Source: Chenopodium formosanum (lineage: Eukaryota; Streptophyta; Magnoliopsida; Caryophyllales; Amaranthaceae). Taken from it: 64,000 bases of DNA. The DNA lies in contig CM044858.1 in assembly GCA_024500155.1 (NCBI GenBank), positions 24,415,795-24,479,794 of the forward strand. The letters run 5' to 3'. The notes below the pieces were generated by a model. That model made no database searches, had not been told where the DNA came from, and saw only the letters and a list, made by a program, of their open reading frames with translations. Numbering within the stretch: the stretch's first letter is position 1; every line of letters starts with the position of its first letter. This document shows positions 35,660-48,570 of this stretch, piece after piece. Made by a program: the position numbers and the translations under genes.

Positions 35660-38500
35660 TTCATTTGACTCAATTAGCTTTGTTAAACGCATTTGACTTT
35701 CATTTGATTCAAAAAGCTTTGTTTGAATGTGTTTAACTTTAATTTGACTCAATTAGCTTTGATGAATGTGTTTGACTTTCATTTGACTCAATTAGAATTG
35801 TGGAATGCAATTGACTTTTATTTGATTCAAAAAGCTTTGTTTGAATGTATTTGACTTTCATTTGATTCTCAAAGCTTTTTTTAAAAGTGTTTGACTTTCA
35901 TTTGACTCAATTAGATTTGTTGAATGCGTTTGACTTTCATCTTATTAAAAAAGCTTTGTTTAAATGTGTTTGACTTTAAGCTGACTAAATTAGCTTTATT
36001 GAATGTGTTTCACTTTCATTTGACTCAATTAGCATTGGGAAATGCAATTGAATTTCATTTGATTCAAAAAGCTTTGTTTGAATGTGTTTGACTTTCATTT
36101 GACTCAATTAGCATTGTGGAATCCAATTGACTTTCATTTAGTTCAAAAAGCTTTGTTTGAACGGATTTGACTTTCATTTGAATCTAAAAGCTTTGTTGAA
36201 AGTGTTTGACTTTCATTTGACTCAATTAGCTTTGTTGAATGAATTTGACTTTTATTTGATTCAAAAAGCTTTGTTTGAATGTGTTTGACTTTCATTTGAC
36301 TCAATTAGCTTCGTTGAATGTGTTTGACTTTCACTTGACTCAATTAGCATTGTGAATGCAATTGACTTTCATTTGATTCAAAAAGCTTTGTTTGAATGTA
36401 TTTGACTTTCATTTGACTCAATTAGCTTTGTTAAATGGGTTTGACTTTCATTTGACTCTATTAGCCTTGTGGAATGCAATGAACTTTCATTTGATTCAAA
36501 AAAGCTTTGTTTGAATTTGTTTGACTTTCATTTGACTCTATTAGCATTGTGGAATGCAATTGACCTTCATTTGATTCCAAAAGCTTTGTTTGAATCTATT
36601 TGACTTTCATTAGATTCTAAAAGCTTTGATGAAAGTGTTTGACTTTCATTTGACTCAGTTAGCTTAGTTGAATGCATTTGACTTTAATTTTTTTCCAAAA
36701 GCTTTGTTTGAATTTGTTTGACTTTTGTTTGACTCAATTAGCTTTGTTGAATGTGTTTGTCTTTGATTTGACTTAATCAGCATTGTGGAATGCAATTGAC
36801 TTTCATCTGATTCAAAAAGCTTTGTTTGAATTTATTTGACTTTCATTTGATTCTAAAAGCTTTGTTGAAAGTGTTTGACTTTCATTTGACTCAGTTAGCT
36901 TAGTTGAATGCATTTGACTTTCATTTTATTCAAAAAGCTTTGTTTGAATGTGTTTGACTTTTGTTTGACTCAATTAGCTTTATTGATTGTGTTTGACTTT
37001 CATTTAACTTAATTATCATTGTGGAATGCAATTGACTTTCATCTGATTCAAAAAGCTTTGTTTGAATGTATTTTACTTTCATTTGATTCTAAAAGCATTG
37101 TTCAAAGTGTTTGACTTTCATTTTACTCAATTTGCTTAGTTGAATGCATTTGACTTTCATTTGATTCAAAAAGCTTTGTTTGAATGTGTTTTAGGTTCGT
37201 TTGACTCAATTAGCTTTGTTGATTGTGTTTGACTTTCATTTGACTCAATTAGCATTGTGGAATGCAATTGACTTTCATTTCACTCAATTAGCATTGTGAA
37301 AAGCAATTGACTTTCATTTGATTCAAAAAGCTTTGTTTGAATGTATTTGACTTTTATTTGATTCTAAAAGCTTTTTGAAAGAGTTTGACGTTCATTTGAG
37401 TCATTAAGCTTTGTTGAATGCATTTGACTTTCATTTGATTAAAAAAGCTTTGTTTGAATGTGTTTAACTTTCATTTGACTCAATTAGCTTTGTTGAATGT
37501 GTTTGACTTTCATTTGAGTCAATTAGCACTGTGGAATGCAATTGACTTTCATTTGATTCAAAAAGTTTTGTTTGTATGTATTTGACTTTCATTTGATTCT
37601 AAAAGCTTTGTTGAAAGTGTTTGACTTTCATTTGACTCAATTAGATTTGTTGAATGCGTTTGACTTTCATTTTATTCAAAAAGCTTTGTTTGAATATATT
37701 TGACTTTCATTTGATTCTAAAAGCTTTGTTGAAAGTGTTTGACTTTCATTCGACTTAATTAGCTTAGTTGAATGCATTTGACTTTCATTTGATTCAAAAA
37801 GCTTTGTTTGAATGTGTTTGACTTTCGTTTGACTCAATTAGCTTTGTTGATTGTGTTTCAATTTAATTTGACTCAATTTGCATTGTGTAATGCAATTGAC
37901 TTTCATTTGATTCAAAAAGCTTTGTTTGAATGTATTTGACTTTCATTTGATTCTAAAAGCTTTGTTGAAATTGTTTGACTTTCATTCGACTTATTTAGCT
38001 TAGTTGAATGCATTTGACTTTCATTTGATTCAAAAAGCTTTGTTTGAATGTGTTTTAGGTTCGTTTGACTCAATTAGCTTTGTTGATTGTGTTTGACTTT
38101 CATTTTACTCAATTAGCATTGTGGAATGCAATTGACTTTCATTTCACTCAATTAGCATTGTGAAAAGCAATTGACTTTCATTTGATTCAAAAAGCTTTGT
38201 TTGAATGTATTTGACTTTCATTTGATTCTAAAAGCTTTTTGAAAGAGTTTGACGTTCATTTGAGTCATTAAGCTTTGTTGAATGCATTTGACTTTCATTT
38301 GATTAAAAAAGCTTTGTTTGAATGTGTTTAACTTTCATTTGACTCAATTAGCTTTGTTGAATGTGTTTGACTTTCATTTGAGTCAATTAGCACTGTGGAA
38401 TGCAATTGACTTTCATTTGATTCAAAAAGTTTTGTTTGTATGTATTTGACTTTCATTTGATTCTAAAAGCTTTGTTGAAAGTGTTTGACTTTCATTTGAC
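35660..38500. repeat. Segment with a long-range copy at about 50.6-52.8 kb
   Basis: Shared rare variants occur in the same order: GAACGGATTTGAC at 36159 and 51088 (offset 14929) and GTTTCAATTTAATTTGAC at about 37856 and 52156 (offset 14300). The offset change is explained by about 630 bp (37.1-37.7 kb) that is missing from the right copy. Older relatives of the first part also lie near 0.7-1.9, 12.6-13.9, 17.7-18.2 and 21.4-21.9 kb. Confidence 0.75.
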
Positions 38501-38554
38501 TCAATTAGATTTGTTGAATGCGTTTGACTTTCATTTTATTCAAAAAGCTTTGTT
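37140..38554. repeat. 550-bp segment repeated at 864-bp offset
   Basis: 37140-37690 matches 38004-38554. The rare variant TTAGGTTCG occurs at 37191 and 38055, followed in both by GTTTGACGTTCATTTGAG and GTTTGTATGTATTTGAC. The offset equals about 22 monomers. Confidence 0.82.
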
Positions 38555-41500
38555 TGAATGTGTTTGACTTTAAGTTGACTAAATTAGCTTTGTTGAATGT
38601 GTTTGACTTTCATTTGACTCAATTAGCATTGGGAAATGCAATTGACTTTCATTTGATTCAAAAAGCTTTGTTTCAATGTATTTGAATTTCATTTGATTCT
38701 AAACGCTTTGTTGAAAGTGTTTGACTTTCATTTGACTCAATTAGAATTGTTGAATGCGTTTGACTTTCATTTTATTCAAAAAGCTTTGTTTGAATGTGTT
38801 TGACATGAAGTTGACTAAATTAGCTTTGTTGAATGTGTTTGACTTTCATTTGACTCAATTAGCATTGGGAAATGCAATTGACTTTCATTGGATTCAAAAA
38901 TCTTTGTTTGAATGTGTTTGACTTTCATTTGACTTAATTAGCTTTGTTGAAAGTGTTTGACTTTCATTTGACTCAATTAGCATTGTGAAAAGCAATTGAC
39001 TTTCATTTGATTCAAAAAGCTTTGTTTGAATGTATTTAACTTTCATTTGATTCTAAAAGCTTTGTTGAAAGTGTTTGACTTTCATTTGACTCATTAAGCT
39101 TTGTTGAATGCATTTGACTTTCATTTATTTCCAAAAGCTTTGTTTGAATGTGTTTAACTTTCATTTGACTCAATTAGCTTTGTTGAATTTGTTTGACTTT
39201 CATTTGACTCTATTAGCATTGTGGAATGCAATTGACTTTCATTTGATTCAAAAAGCTTTGTTTGAATGTATTTCACTTTCATTTGATTCTAAAAGCTTTG
39301 TTGAAAGTGTTTGACTTTCGTTTGACTCAATTAGATTTGTTGAATGCGTTTAACTTTCATTTTATTCAAAAAGCTTTGTTTGAATGGGTTTAACTTTAAG
39401 TTGACTAAATTAGCTTTGTTGAATGTGTTTGACTTTCATTTGACTCAATTAGCATTGGGAAATGCAATTGACTTTCATTTGATTAAAAAAGCTTTGTTTG
39501 AATGTGTTTGACTTTCATTTGATTCAATTAGCTTTGTTGAAAGTGTTTGATTTTCATTTGACTCAATTAGCATTGTGGAATGCAATTGACTTTCATTTAG
39601 TTTAAAAAGCTTTGTTTGAATGGATTTGACTTTTATTTGATTAAGCTTTGTTGAAAGTGTTTGACTTTCATTTGACTCATTAAGCTTTGTTGAATGCATT
39701 TGACTTTCATTTATTTCCAAAAGCTTTGTTTGAATGTGAATAACTTTCATTTGACTCAATAAGCTTTGTTGAATTTGTTTGACTTTCATTTGACTCTATT
39801 AGCATTGTGGAATGCAATTGACTTTCATTTGATTCAAAAAGCTTTGTTTGAATGTATTTGACTTTCATTTGATTCTAAAAGCTTTGTTGAAAGTGTTTGA
39901 CTTTCATTTGACTCAATTAGATTTGTTGAATGCGTTTGACTTTCATTTTATTCAAAAAGCTTTGTTTGAATGTGTTTGTCTTTAAGTTAACTAAATTAGC
40001 TTTGTTGAATGTGTTTGACTTTCATTTGACTCAATTAGCATTGGGAAATGCAATTGACTTTCATTTGATTAAAAAAGCTTTGTTTGAATGTGTTTGACTT
40101 TCACTTGATTCAATTAGCTTTGTTGAAAGTGTTTGATTTTCATTTCACTCAATTAGCATTGTGAAAAGCAATTGACTTTCATTTGATTCAAAAAGCTTTG
40201 TTTGAATGTATTTGACTTTCATTTGATTCTAAAAGCTTTTTGAAAGAGTTTGACGTTCATTTGAGTCATTAAGCTTTGTTGAATGCATTTGACTTTCATT
40301 TGATTAAAAAAGCTTTGTTTGAATGTGTTTAACTTTCATTTGATTCAATTAGCTTTGTTGAATGTGTTTGACTTTCATTTGAGTCAATTAGCACTGTGGA
40401 ATGCAATTGATTTTCATTTGATTCAAAAACTTTTGTTTTTATGTATTTGACTTTCATTTGATTCTAAAAGCTTTGTTGAAAGTGTTTGACTTTCATTTGA
40501 CTCAATTAGATTTGTTGAATGCGTTTGACTTTCATTTTATTCAAAAAGCTTTGTTTGAATGTGTTTGACTTTAAGTTGACTAAATTAGCTTTGTTGAATG
40601 TGTTTGACTTTCATTTGACTCAATTAGCATTGGGAAATGCAATTGACTTTCATTTGATTCAAAAAGCTTTGTTTGAATGTATTTGAATTTCATTTGATTC
40701 TAAAAGCTTTGTTGAAAGTGTTTGACTTTCATTTGACTCAATTAGAATTGTTGAATGCGTTTGACTTTCATTTTATTCAAAAAGCTTTGTTTGAATGTGT
40801 TTGACATGAAGTTGACTAAATTAGCTTTGTTGAATGTGTTTGACTTTCATTTGACTCAATTAGCATTGGGAAATGCAATTGACTTTCATTGGTTCAAAAA
40901 TCTTTGTTTGAATGTGTTTGACTTTCATTTGACTTAATTAGCTTTGTTGAAAGTGTTTGACTTTCATTTGACTCAATTAGCATTGTGAAAAGCAATTGAC
41001 TTTCATTTGATTCAAAAAGCTTTGTTTGAATGTATTTAACTTTCATTTGATTCTAAAAGCTTTGTTGAAAGTGTTTGACTTTCATTTGACTCATTAAGCT
41101 TTGTTGAATGCATTTGACTTTCATTTATTTCCAAAAGTTTTGTTTGAATGTGTTTAAATTTCATTTGACTCAATTAGCTTTGTTGAATTTGTTTGACTTT
41201 CATTTGACTCTATTAGCATTGTGGAATGCAATTGACTTTCATTTGATTCAAAAAGCTTTGTTTGAATGTATTTCACTTTCATTTGATTCTAAAAGCTTTG
41301 TTGAAAGTGTTTGACTTTCGTTTGACTCAATTAGATTTGTTGAATGCGTTTAACTTTCATTTTATTCAAAAAGCTTTGTTTGAATGGGTTTGACTTTAAG
41401 TTGACTAAATTAGCTTTGTTGAATGTGTTTGACTTTCATTTGACTCAATTAGCATTGGGAAATGCAATTGACTTTCATTTGATTAAAAAAGCTTTGTTTG

Positions 41501-42050
41501 AATGCGTTTGACTTTCATTTGATTCAATTAGCTTTGTTGAAAGTGTTTGATTTTCATTTGACTCAATTAGCATTGTGGAATGCAATTGACTTTCATTTAG
41601 TTTAAAAAGCTTTGTTTGAATGGATTTGACTTTTATTTGATTAAGCTTTGTTGAAAGTGTTTGACTTTCATTTGACTCATTAAGCTTTGTTGAATGCATT
41701 TGACTTTCATTTATTTCCAAAAGCTTTGTTTGAATGTGAATAACTTTCATTTGACTTAATTAGCTTTGTTGAATTTGTTTGACTTTCATTTGACTCTATT
41801 AGGATTGTGGAATGCAATTGACTTTCATTTGATTCAAAAAGCTTTGTTTGAATGTATTTGACTTTCATTTGTTTCTAAAAGCTTTGTTGAAAGTGTTTGA
41901 CTTTCATTTGACTCAATTAGATTTGTTGAATGCGTTTGACTTTCATTTTATTCAAAAAGCTTTGTTTGAATGTGTTTGACTTTAAGTTGACTAAATTAGC
42001 TTTGTTGAATGTGTTTGACTTTCATTTGACTCAATTAGCATTGGGAAATG
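38141..42050. repeat. 2.0-kb tandem duplication
   Basis: Copy 1 is about 38141-40141 and copy 2 about 40142-42050. The offset is 2001 bp at the start and 2000 bp from 39108 against 41108 onward, because copy 2 has lost one base near 40891 (ATTGGTTC against ATTGGATTC). Shared oddities include GACATGAAGTTGAC and GAATAACTTTC. The unit is about 51 monomers. Confidence 0.87.
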
Positions 42051-42520
42051 CAATTGACTTTCATTTGATTCAAAAAGCTTTGTTTGAATGTATTTCAATT
42101 TCATTTGATTCAAAAAGCTTTGTTGAAAGTGTTTGACTTTCATTTGACTCAATTAGATTTGTTGAATGCGTTTGACTTTCATTTTATTCAAAAAGCTGTG
42201 TTTGAATGTGTTTGACATGAAGTTGACTAAATTAGCTTTGTTGAATGTGTTTGACTTTCATTTGACTCAATTAGCATTGGGAAATGCAATTGACTTTCAT
42301 TGGATTCAAAAAGCTTTGTTTGAATGTGTTTGACTTTCATTTGACTTAATTAGCTTTGTTGAAAGTGTTTGACTTTCATTTGACTCAATTAGCATTGTGA
42401 AAAGCAATTGACTTTCATTTGATTCAAAAAGCTTTGTTTGAATGTATTTAACTTTCATTTGATTCTAAAAGCTTTGTTGAAGGTGTTTGACTTTCATTTG
42501 ACTCATTAAGCTTTGTTGAA

Positions 42521-44956
42521 TGCATTGCTCTTTCATTTATTTCCAAAAGCTTTGTTTGAATGTGTTTAACTTTCATTTGACTCAATTAGCTTTGTTGAAT
42601 TTGTTTGACTTTCATTTGACTCTATTAGCATTGTGGAATGCAATTGACTTTCATTTGATTCAAAAAGCTTTGTTTGATTGTATTTGACTTTCATTTGATT
42701 CTAAAAGCTTTGTTGAAAGTGTTTGACTTTCATTTGACTCAATTAGATTTGTTGAATGCGTTTGACTTTCATTTTATTCAAAAACCTTTGTTTGAATGTG
42801 TTTGACTTTAAGTTGACTAAATTAGCTTGTTGAATGTATTTGACTTTCATTTGACTCAATTAGCATTGGGAAATGCAATTGACTTTCATTGGATTCAAAA
42901 AGCTTTGTTTGAATGTGTTTGACTTTCATTTGACTCAATTAGCTTTGTTGAAAGTGTTTGACTTTCATTTGACTCAATTAGCATTGTGGAATGCAATTGA
43001 CTTTCATTTGATTCAAAAAGCTTTGTTTGAATGTGTTTGACTTTCATTTGATTCTAAAAGCTTTGTTGAAAGTGTTTGACTTTCATTTGACTCAATTAGC
43101 TTTGTTGAATGCATTTGACTTTCATTTGATTCAAAAAGCTTTGTTTGAATGTATTTGACTTTCATTTGATTCTAAAAGCTTTGTTGAAAGTGTTTGACTT
43201 TCATTTGACTCAATTAGCTTTGTTTAATGCATTTGACTTTCATTTGATTCAAAAAGCTTTGTTTGAATGTGTTTGACTTTCATTTGACTCAATTAGCTTA
43301 GTTGAATGGGTTTGACTTTCATTTCACTCAATTAGCATTGTGGAATGCAATGAACTTTCATTTGATTTAAAAAGCTTTGTTTGAATGTATTTGACTTTCA
43401 TTTGATTCTAAAAGTTTTGTTGAAAGTGTTTGACTTTCATTCGACTTAATTAGCTTAGTTGAATGCATTTGACTTTCATTTGATTCAAAAAGCTTTGTTT
43501 GAATGTGTTTGAGTTTCGTTTGACTCAATTAGCTTTGTTGCTTGTGTTTGACTTTCATTTGACTCAATTAGCATTGTGGAATGCAATTGACTTTCATTTG
43601 ACTTAATTAGCATTGTGAAATGCAATTGACTTTCATTTGATTCAAAAAGCTTTGTTTGAATGTATTTGACTTTCATTTAATTCTAAAAGCTTTGTTGAAA
43701 GTGTTTGACTTTCATTTGACTCATTAAGCTTTGTTGAATGCATTGCTCTTTCATTTATTTCCAAAAGCTTTGTTTGAATGTGTTTAACTTTCATTTGACT
43801 CAATTAGCTTTGTTGAATTTGTTTGACTTTCATTTGACTCTATTAGCATTGTGGAATGCAATTGACTTTCATTTGATTCAAAAAGCTTTGTTTGATTGTA
43901 TTTGACTTTCATTTGATTCTAAAAGCTTTGTTGAAAGTGTTTGACTTTCATTTGACTCAATTAGATTTGTTGAATGCGTTTGACTTTCATTTTATTCAAA
44001 AACCTTTGTTTGAATGTGTTTGACTTTAAGTTGACTAAATTAGCTTGTTGAATGTATTTGACTTTCATTTGACTCAATTAGCATTGGGAAATGCAATTGA
44101 CTTTCATTGGATTCAAAAAGCTTTGTTTGAATGTGTTTGACTTTCATTTGACTCAATTAGCTTTGTTGAAAGTGTTTGACTTTCATTTGACTCAATTAGC
44201 ATTGTGGAATGCAATTGACTTTCATTTGATTCAAAAAGCTTTGTTTGAATGTGTTTGACTTTCATTTGATTCTAAAAGCTTTGTTGAAAGTGTTTGACTT
44301 TCATTTGACTCAATTAGCTTTGTTGAATGCATTTGACTTTCATTTGATTCAAAAAGCTTTGTTTGAATGTATTTGACTTTCATTTGATTCTAAAAGCTTT
44401 GTTGAAAGTGTTTGACTTTCATTTGACTCAATTAGCTTTGTTTAATGCATTTGACTTTCATTTGATTCAAAAAGCTTTGTTTGAATGTGTTTGACTTTCA
44501 TTTGACTCAATTAGCTTAGTTGAATGGGTTTGACTTTCATTTCACTCAATTAGCATTGTGGAATGCAATGAACTTTCATTTGATTTAAAAAGCTTTGTTT
44601 GAATGTATTTGACTTTCATTTGATTCTAAAAGTTTTGTTGAAAGTGTTTGACTTTCATTCGACTTAATTAGCTTAGTTTAATGCATTTGACTTTCATTTG
44701 ATTCAAAAAGCTTTGTTTGAATGTGTTTGAGTTTCGTTTGACTCAATTAGCTTTGTTGCTTGTGTTTGACTTTCATTTGACTCAATTAGCATTGTGGAAT
44801 GCAATTGACTTTCATTTGACTTAATTAGCATTGTGAAATGCAATTGACTTTCATTTGATTCAAAAAGCTTTGTTTGAATGTATTTGACTTTCATTTAATT
44901 CTAAAAGCTTTGTTGAAAGTGTTTGACTTTCATTTGACTCATTAAGCTTTGTTGAA
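42521..44956. repeat. 1218-bp tandem duplication
   Basis: Copy 1 is 42521-43738 and copy 2 43739-44956. The rare variant GCATTGCTCTTTC opens each copy. The copies are almost identical by eye; one difference is TTGAATGC near 43461 against TTTAATGC near 44679. The unit equals 31 monomers. A very similar 1219-bp spacing occurs at 15357 against 16576 in the left arm. Confidence 0.88.
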
Positions 44957-47900
44957 TGCATTTGACTTTCATTTATTTCAAAAAGCTTTGTTTGAATGTG
45001 TTTAACTTTCATTTGACTCAATTAGCTTTGTTGAATTTGTTTGACTTTCATTTGACTCTATTAGCATTGTGGAATGCAATTGACTTTCATTTGATTCAAA
45101 AAGCTTTGTTTGAATGTATTTGACTTTCATTTGATTCTAAAAGCTTTGTTGAAAATGTTTGACTTTCATTTGACCCAATTAGATTTGTTGAATGGGTTTG
45201 ACTTTCATTTTATTCAAAATGCTTTGTTTGAATGTGTTTGACTTTAAGTTGACTAAATTAGCTTTGTTGAATGTGTTTGACTTTCATTTGACTCAATTAG
45301 CATTGGGAAATGCAATTAACTTTCATTTGATTCAAAAAGCTTTGTTTGAATGTATTTGACATTCATTTGATTCTAAAAGCTTTGTTGAAAGTGTTTGACT
45401 TTCATTTGACACAATTAGATTTGTTGAATGCGTTTGACTTTCATTTTATTCAAAAAGCTTTGTTTGAATGTGTTTGACTTTAAGTTGACTAAATTAGCTT
45501 TGTTGAATGTGTTTGACTTTCATTTGACTCAATTAGCATTGGGAAATGCAATTGACTTTCATTTGATTCAAAAAGCTTTGTTTGAATGTATTTGACTTTC
45601 ATTTGATTCTAAAAGCTTTGTTGAAAGTGTTTGACTTTCATTTGACTCAATTAGATTTGTTGAATGCGTTTGACTTTCATTTTATTCAAAAAGCTTTGTT
45701 TGAATGTGTTTTACTTTAAGTTGACAAAATTAGCTTTGTTGAATGTGTTTGACTTTCATTTGACTCAATTAGCATTGGGAAATGAAATTGACTTTCATTG
45801 GATTCAAAAAGCTTTGTTTGAATGTGTTTGACTTTCATTTGACTCAATTAGCTTTGTTGAAAGTGTTTGACTTTCATTTGACTCAATTAGCATTGTGGAA
45901 TGCAATTGACTTTCATTTGATTCAAAAAGCTTTGTTTGAATGTGTTTGACTTTAAGTTGACTAAATTAGCTTTGTTAAATGTGTTTGACTTTCATTTGAC
46001 TCAATTAGCATTGGGAAATCCAATTGACATTCATTGGATTCAAAAAGCTTTGTTTGAATGTGTTTGACTTTCATTTGACTCAATTAGCTTTGTTGAAAGT
46101 GTTTGACTTTCATTTGACTCAATTAGCAATGTGGAATGCAATTGTCTTTCATTTGATTCAAAAAGCTTTGTTTGAATGTGTTTGACTTTCATTTGGCTCA
46201 ATTAGCTTAGTTGAATGGGTTTGACTTTCATTTGACTCAATTAGCATTGTGGAATGCAATGAACTTTCATTTGATTCAAAAAGCTTTGTTTGAATGTATT
46301 TGACTTTCATTTGATTCTAAAAGCTTTGTTGAAAGTGTTTGACTTTCATTCGACTTAATTAGCTTAGTTGAATGCATTTGACTTTCATTTGATTTAAAAA
46401 GCTTTGTTTGAATGTGTTTGAGTTTCGTTTGACTCAATTAGCTTTGTTGCTTGTGTTTGACTTTCATTTGACTCAATTAGCATTGTGAAATGCAATTGAC
46501 TTTCATTTGACTCAATTAGCATTGTGAAAAGCAATTGACTTTCATTTGATTCAAAAAGCTTTGTTTGAATGTGTTTGACTTTCATTTGACTCAATTAGCA
46601 TTGTGGAATGCAATTGACTTTCATTTGACTTAATTAGCATTGTGAAAAGCAATTGACTTTCATTTGCTTCAAAAAGCTTTGTATGAATGTATTTGACTTT
46701 CATTTTATTCTAAAAGCTTTGTTGAAAGTGTTTGACTCTCATATTACTCATTAAGCTTTGTTGAATGCATTTGACTTTCATTTATTTCAAAAAGCTTTGT
46801 TTGAATGTGTTTAACTTTCATTTGACTCAATTAGCTTTGTTGAATTTGTTTGACTTTCATTTGACTCTATTAGCATTGTGGAATGCAATTGACTTTCATT
46901 TGATTCAAAAAGCTTTGTTTGAATGTATTTGACTTTCATTTGATTCTAAAAGCTTTGTTGAAAGTGTTTGACTTTCATTTGACCCAATTAGATTTGTTGA
47001 ATGCGTTTGACTTTCATTTTATTCAAAATGCTATGTTTGAATGTGTTTGACTTTAAGTTGACTAAATTAGCTTTGTTGAATGTGTTTGACTTTCATTTGA
47101 CTCAATTAGCATTGGGAAATGCAATTGACTTTCATTTGATTCAAAAAGCTTTGTTTGAATGTATTTGACATTCATTTGATTCTAAAAGCTTTGTTGAAAG
47201 TGTTTGACTTTCATTTGACTCAATTAGATTTGTTTAATGCGTTTGACTTTCATTTTATTCAAAAAGCTTTGTTTGAATGTGTTTGACTTTAAGTTGACTA
47301 AATTAGCTTTGTTGAATGTGTTTGACTTTCATTTGACTCAATTAGCATTGGGAAATGCAATTGACTTTCATTTGATTCAAAAAGCTTTGTTTGAATGTAT
47401 TTGACTTTCATTTGATTCTAAAAGCTTTGTTGAAAGTGTTTGACTTTCATTTGACTCAATTACATTTGTTGAATGCGTTTGACTTTCATTTTATTCAAAA
47501 AGCTTTGTTTGAATGTGTTTTACTTTAAGTTGACGAAATTATCTTTGTTGAATGTGTTTGACTTTCATTTGACTTTATTAGCATTGGGAAATGAAATTGA
47601 CTTTCATTGGATTCAAAAAGCTCTGTTTGAATGTGTTTGACTTTCATTTGACTCAATTAGCTTTGTTGAAAGTGTTTGACTTTCATTTGACTCAGTTAGC
47701 ATTGTAGAATGCAATTGACTTTCATTTGATTCAAAAAGCTTTGTTTGAATGTGTTTGACTTTAAGTTGACTAAATTAGCTTTGTTGAATGTGTTTGACTT
47801 TCATTTGACTCAATTAGCATTGGGAAATCCAATTGACTTTCATTGGATTCAAAAAGCTTTGTTTGAATGTGTTTGACTTTCATTTGACTCAATTAACTTT

Positions 47901-48570
47901 GTTGAAAGTGTTTGACTTTCATTTGACTCAATTAGCATTGTGGAATGCAATTGACTTTCATTTGATTCAAAAAGCTTTGTTTGAATGTGTTTGACTTTCA
48001 TTTGGCTCAATTAGCTTAGTTGAATGGGTTTGACTTTCATTTGACTCAATTAGAATTGTGGAATGCAATGAACTTTCATTTGATTCAAAAAGCTTTGTTT
48101 GAATGTATTTGACTTTCATTTGATTCTAAAAGCTTTGTTGAAAGTGTTTGACTTTCATTCGACTTAATTAGCTTAGTTGAATGCATTTGACTTTCATTTG
48201 ATTCAAAAAGCTTTGTTTGAATGTGTTTGAGTTTCGTATGACTCAATTAGCTTTGTTGCTTGTGTTTGACTTTCATTTGACTCAATTAGCATTGTGAAAT
48301 GCAATTGACTTTCATTTGACTCAATTAGCATTGTGAAAAGCAATTGACTTTCATTTGATTCAAAAAGCTTTGTTTGAATGTGTTTGACTTTCATTTGACT
48401 CAATTAGCATTGTGGAATGCAATTGACTTTCATTTGACTTAATTAGCATTGTGAAAAGCAATTGACTTTCATTTGATTCAAAAAGCTTTGTATGAATGTA
48501 TTTGACTTTCATTTGATTCTAAAAGCTTTGTTGAAAGTGTTTGACTTTCATTTGACTCATTAAGCTTTGT
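44957..48570. repeat. 1809-bp tandem duplication
   Basis: Copy 1 is about 44951-46759 and copy 2 about 46760-48568, at a constant offset of 1809 bp (46 monomers), for example 46394 against 48203. Shared variants include GACATTCATTTGATTC, the AAATGAAATTGAC tail, and TTGTATGAATG. A handful of substitutions separate the copies, so this event looks slightly older than the 1218-bp one. Confidence 0.86.
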
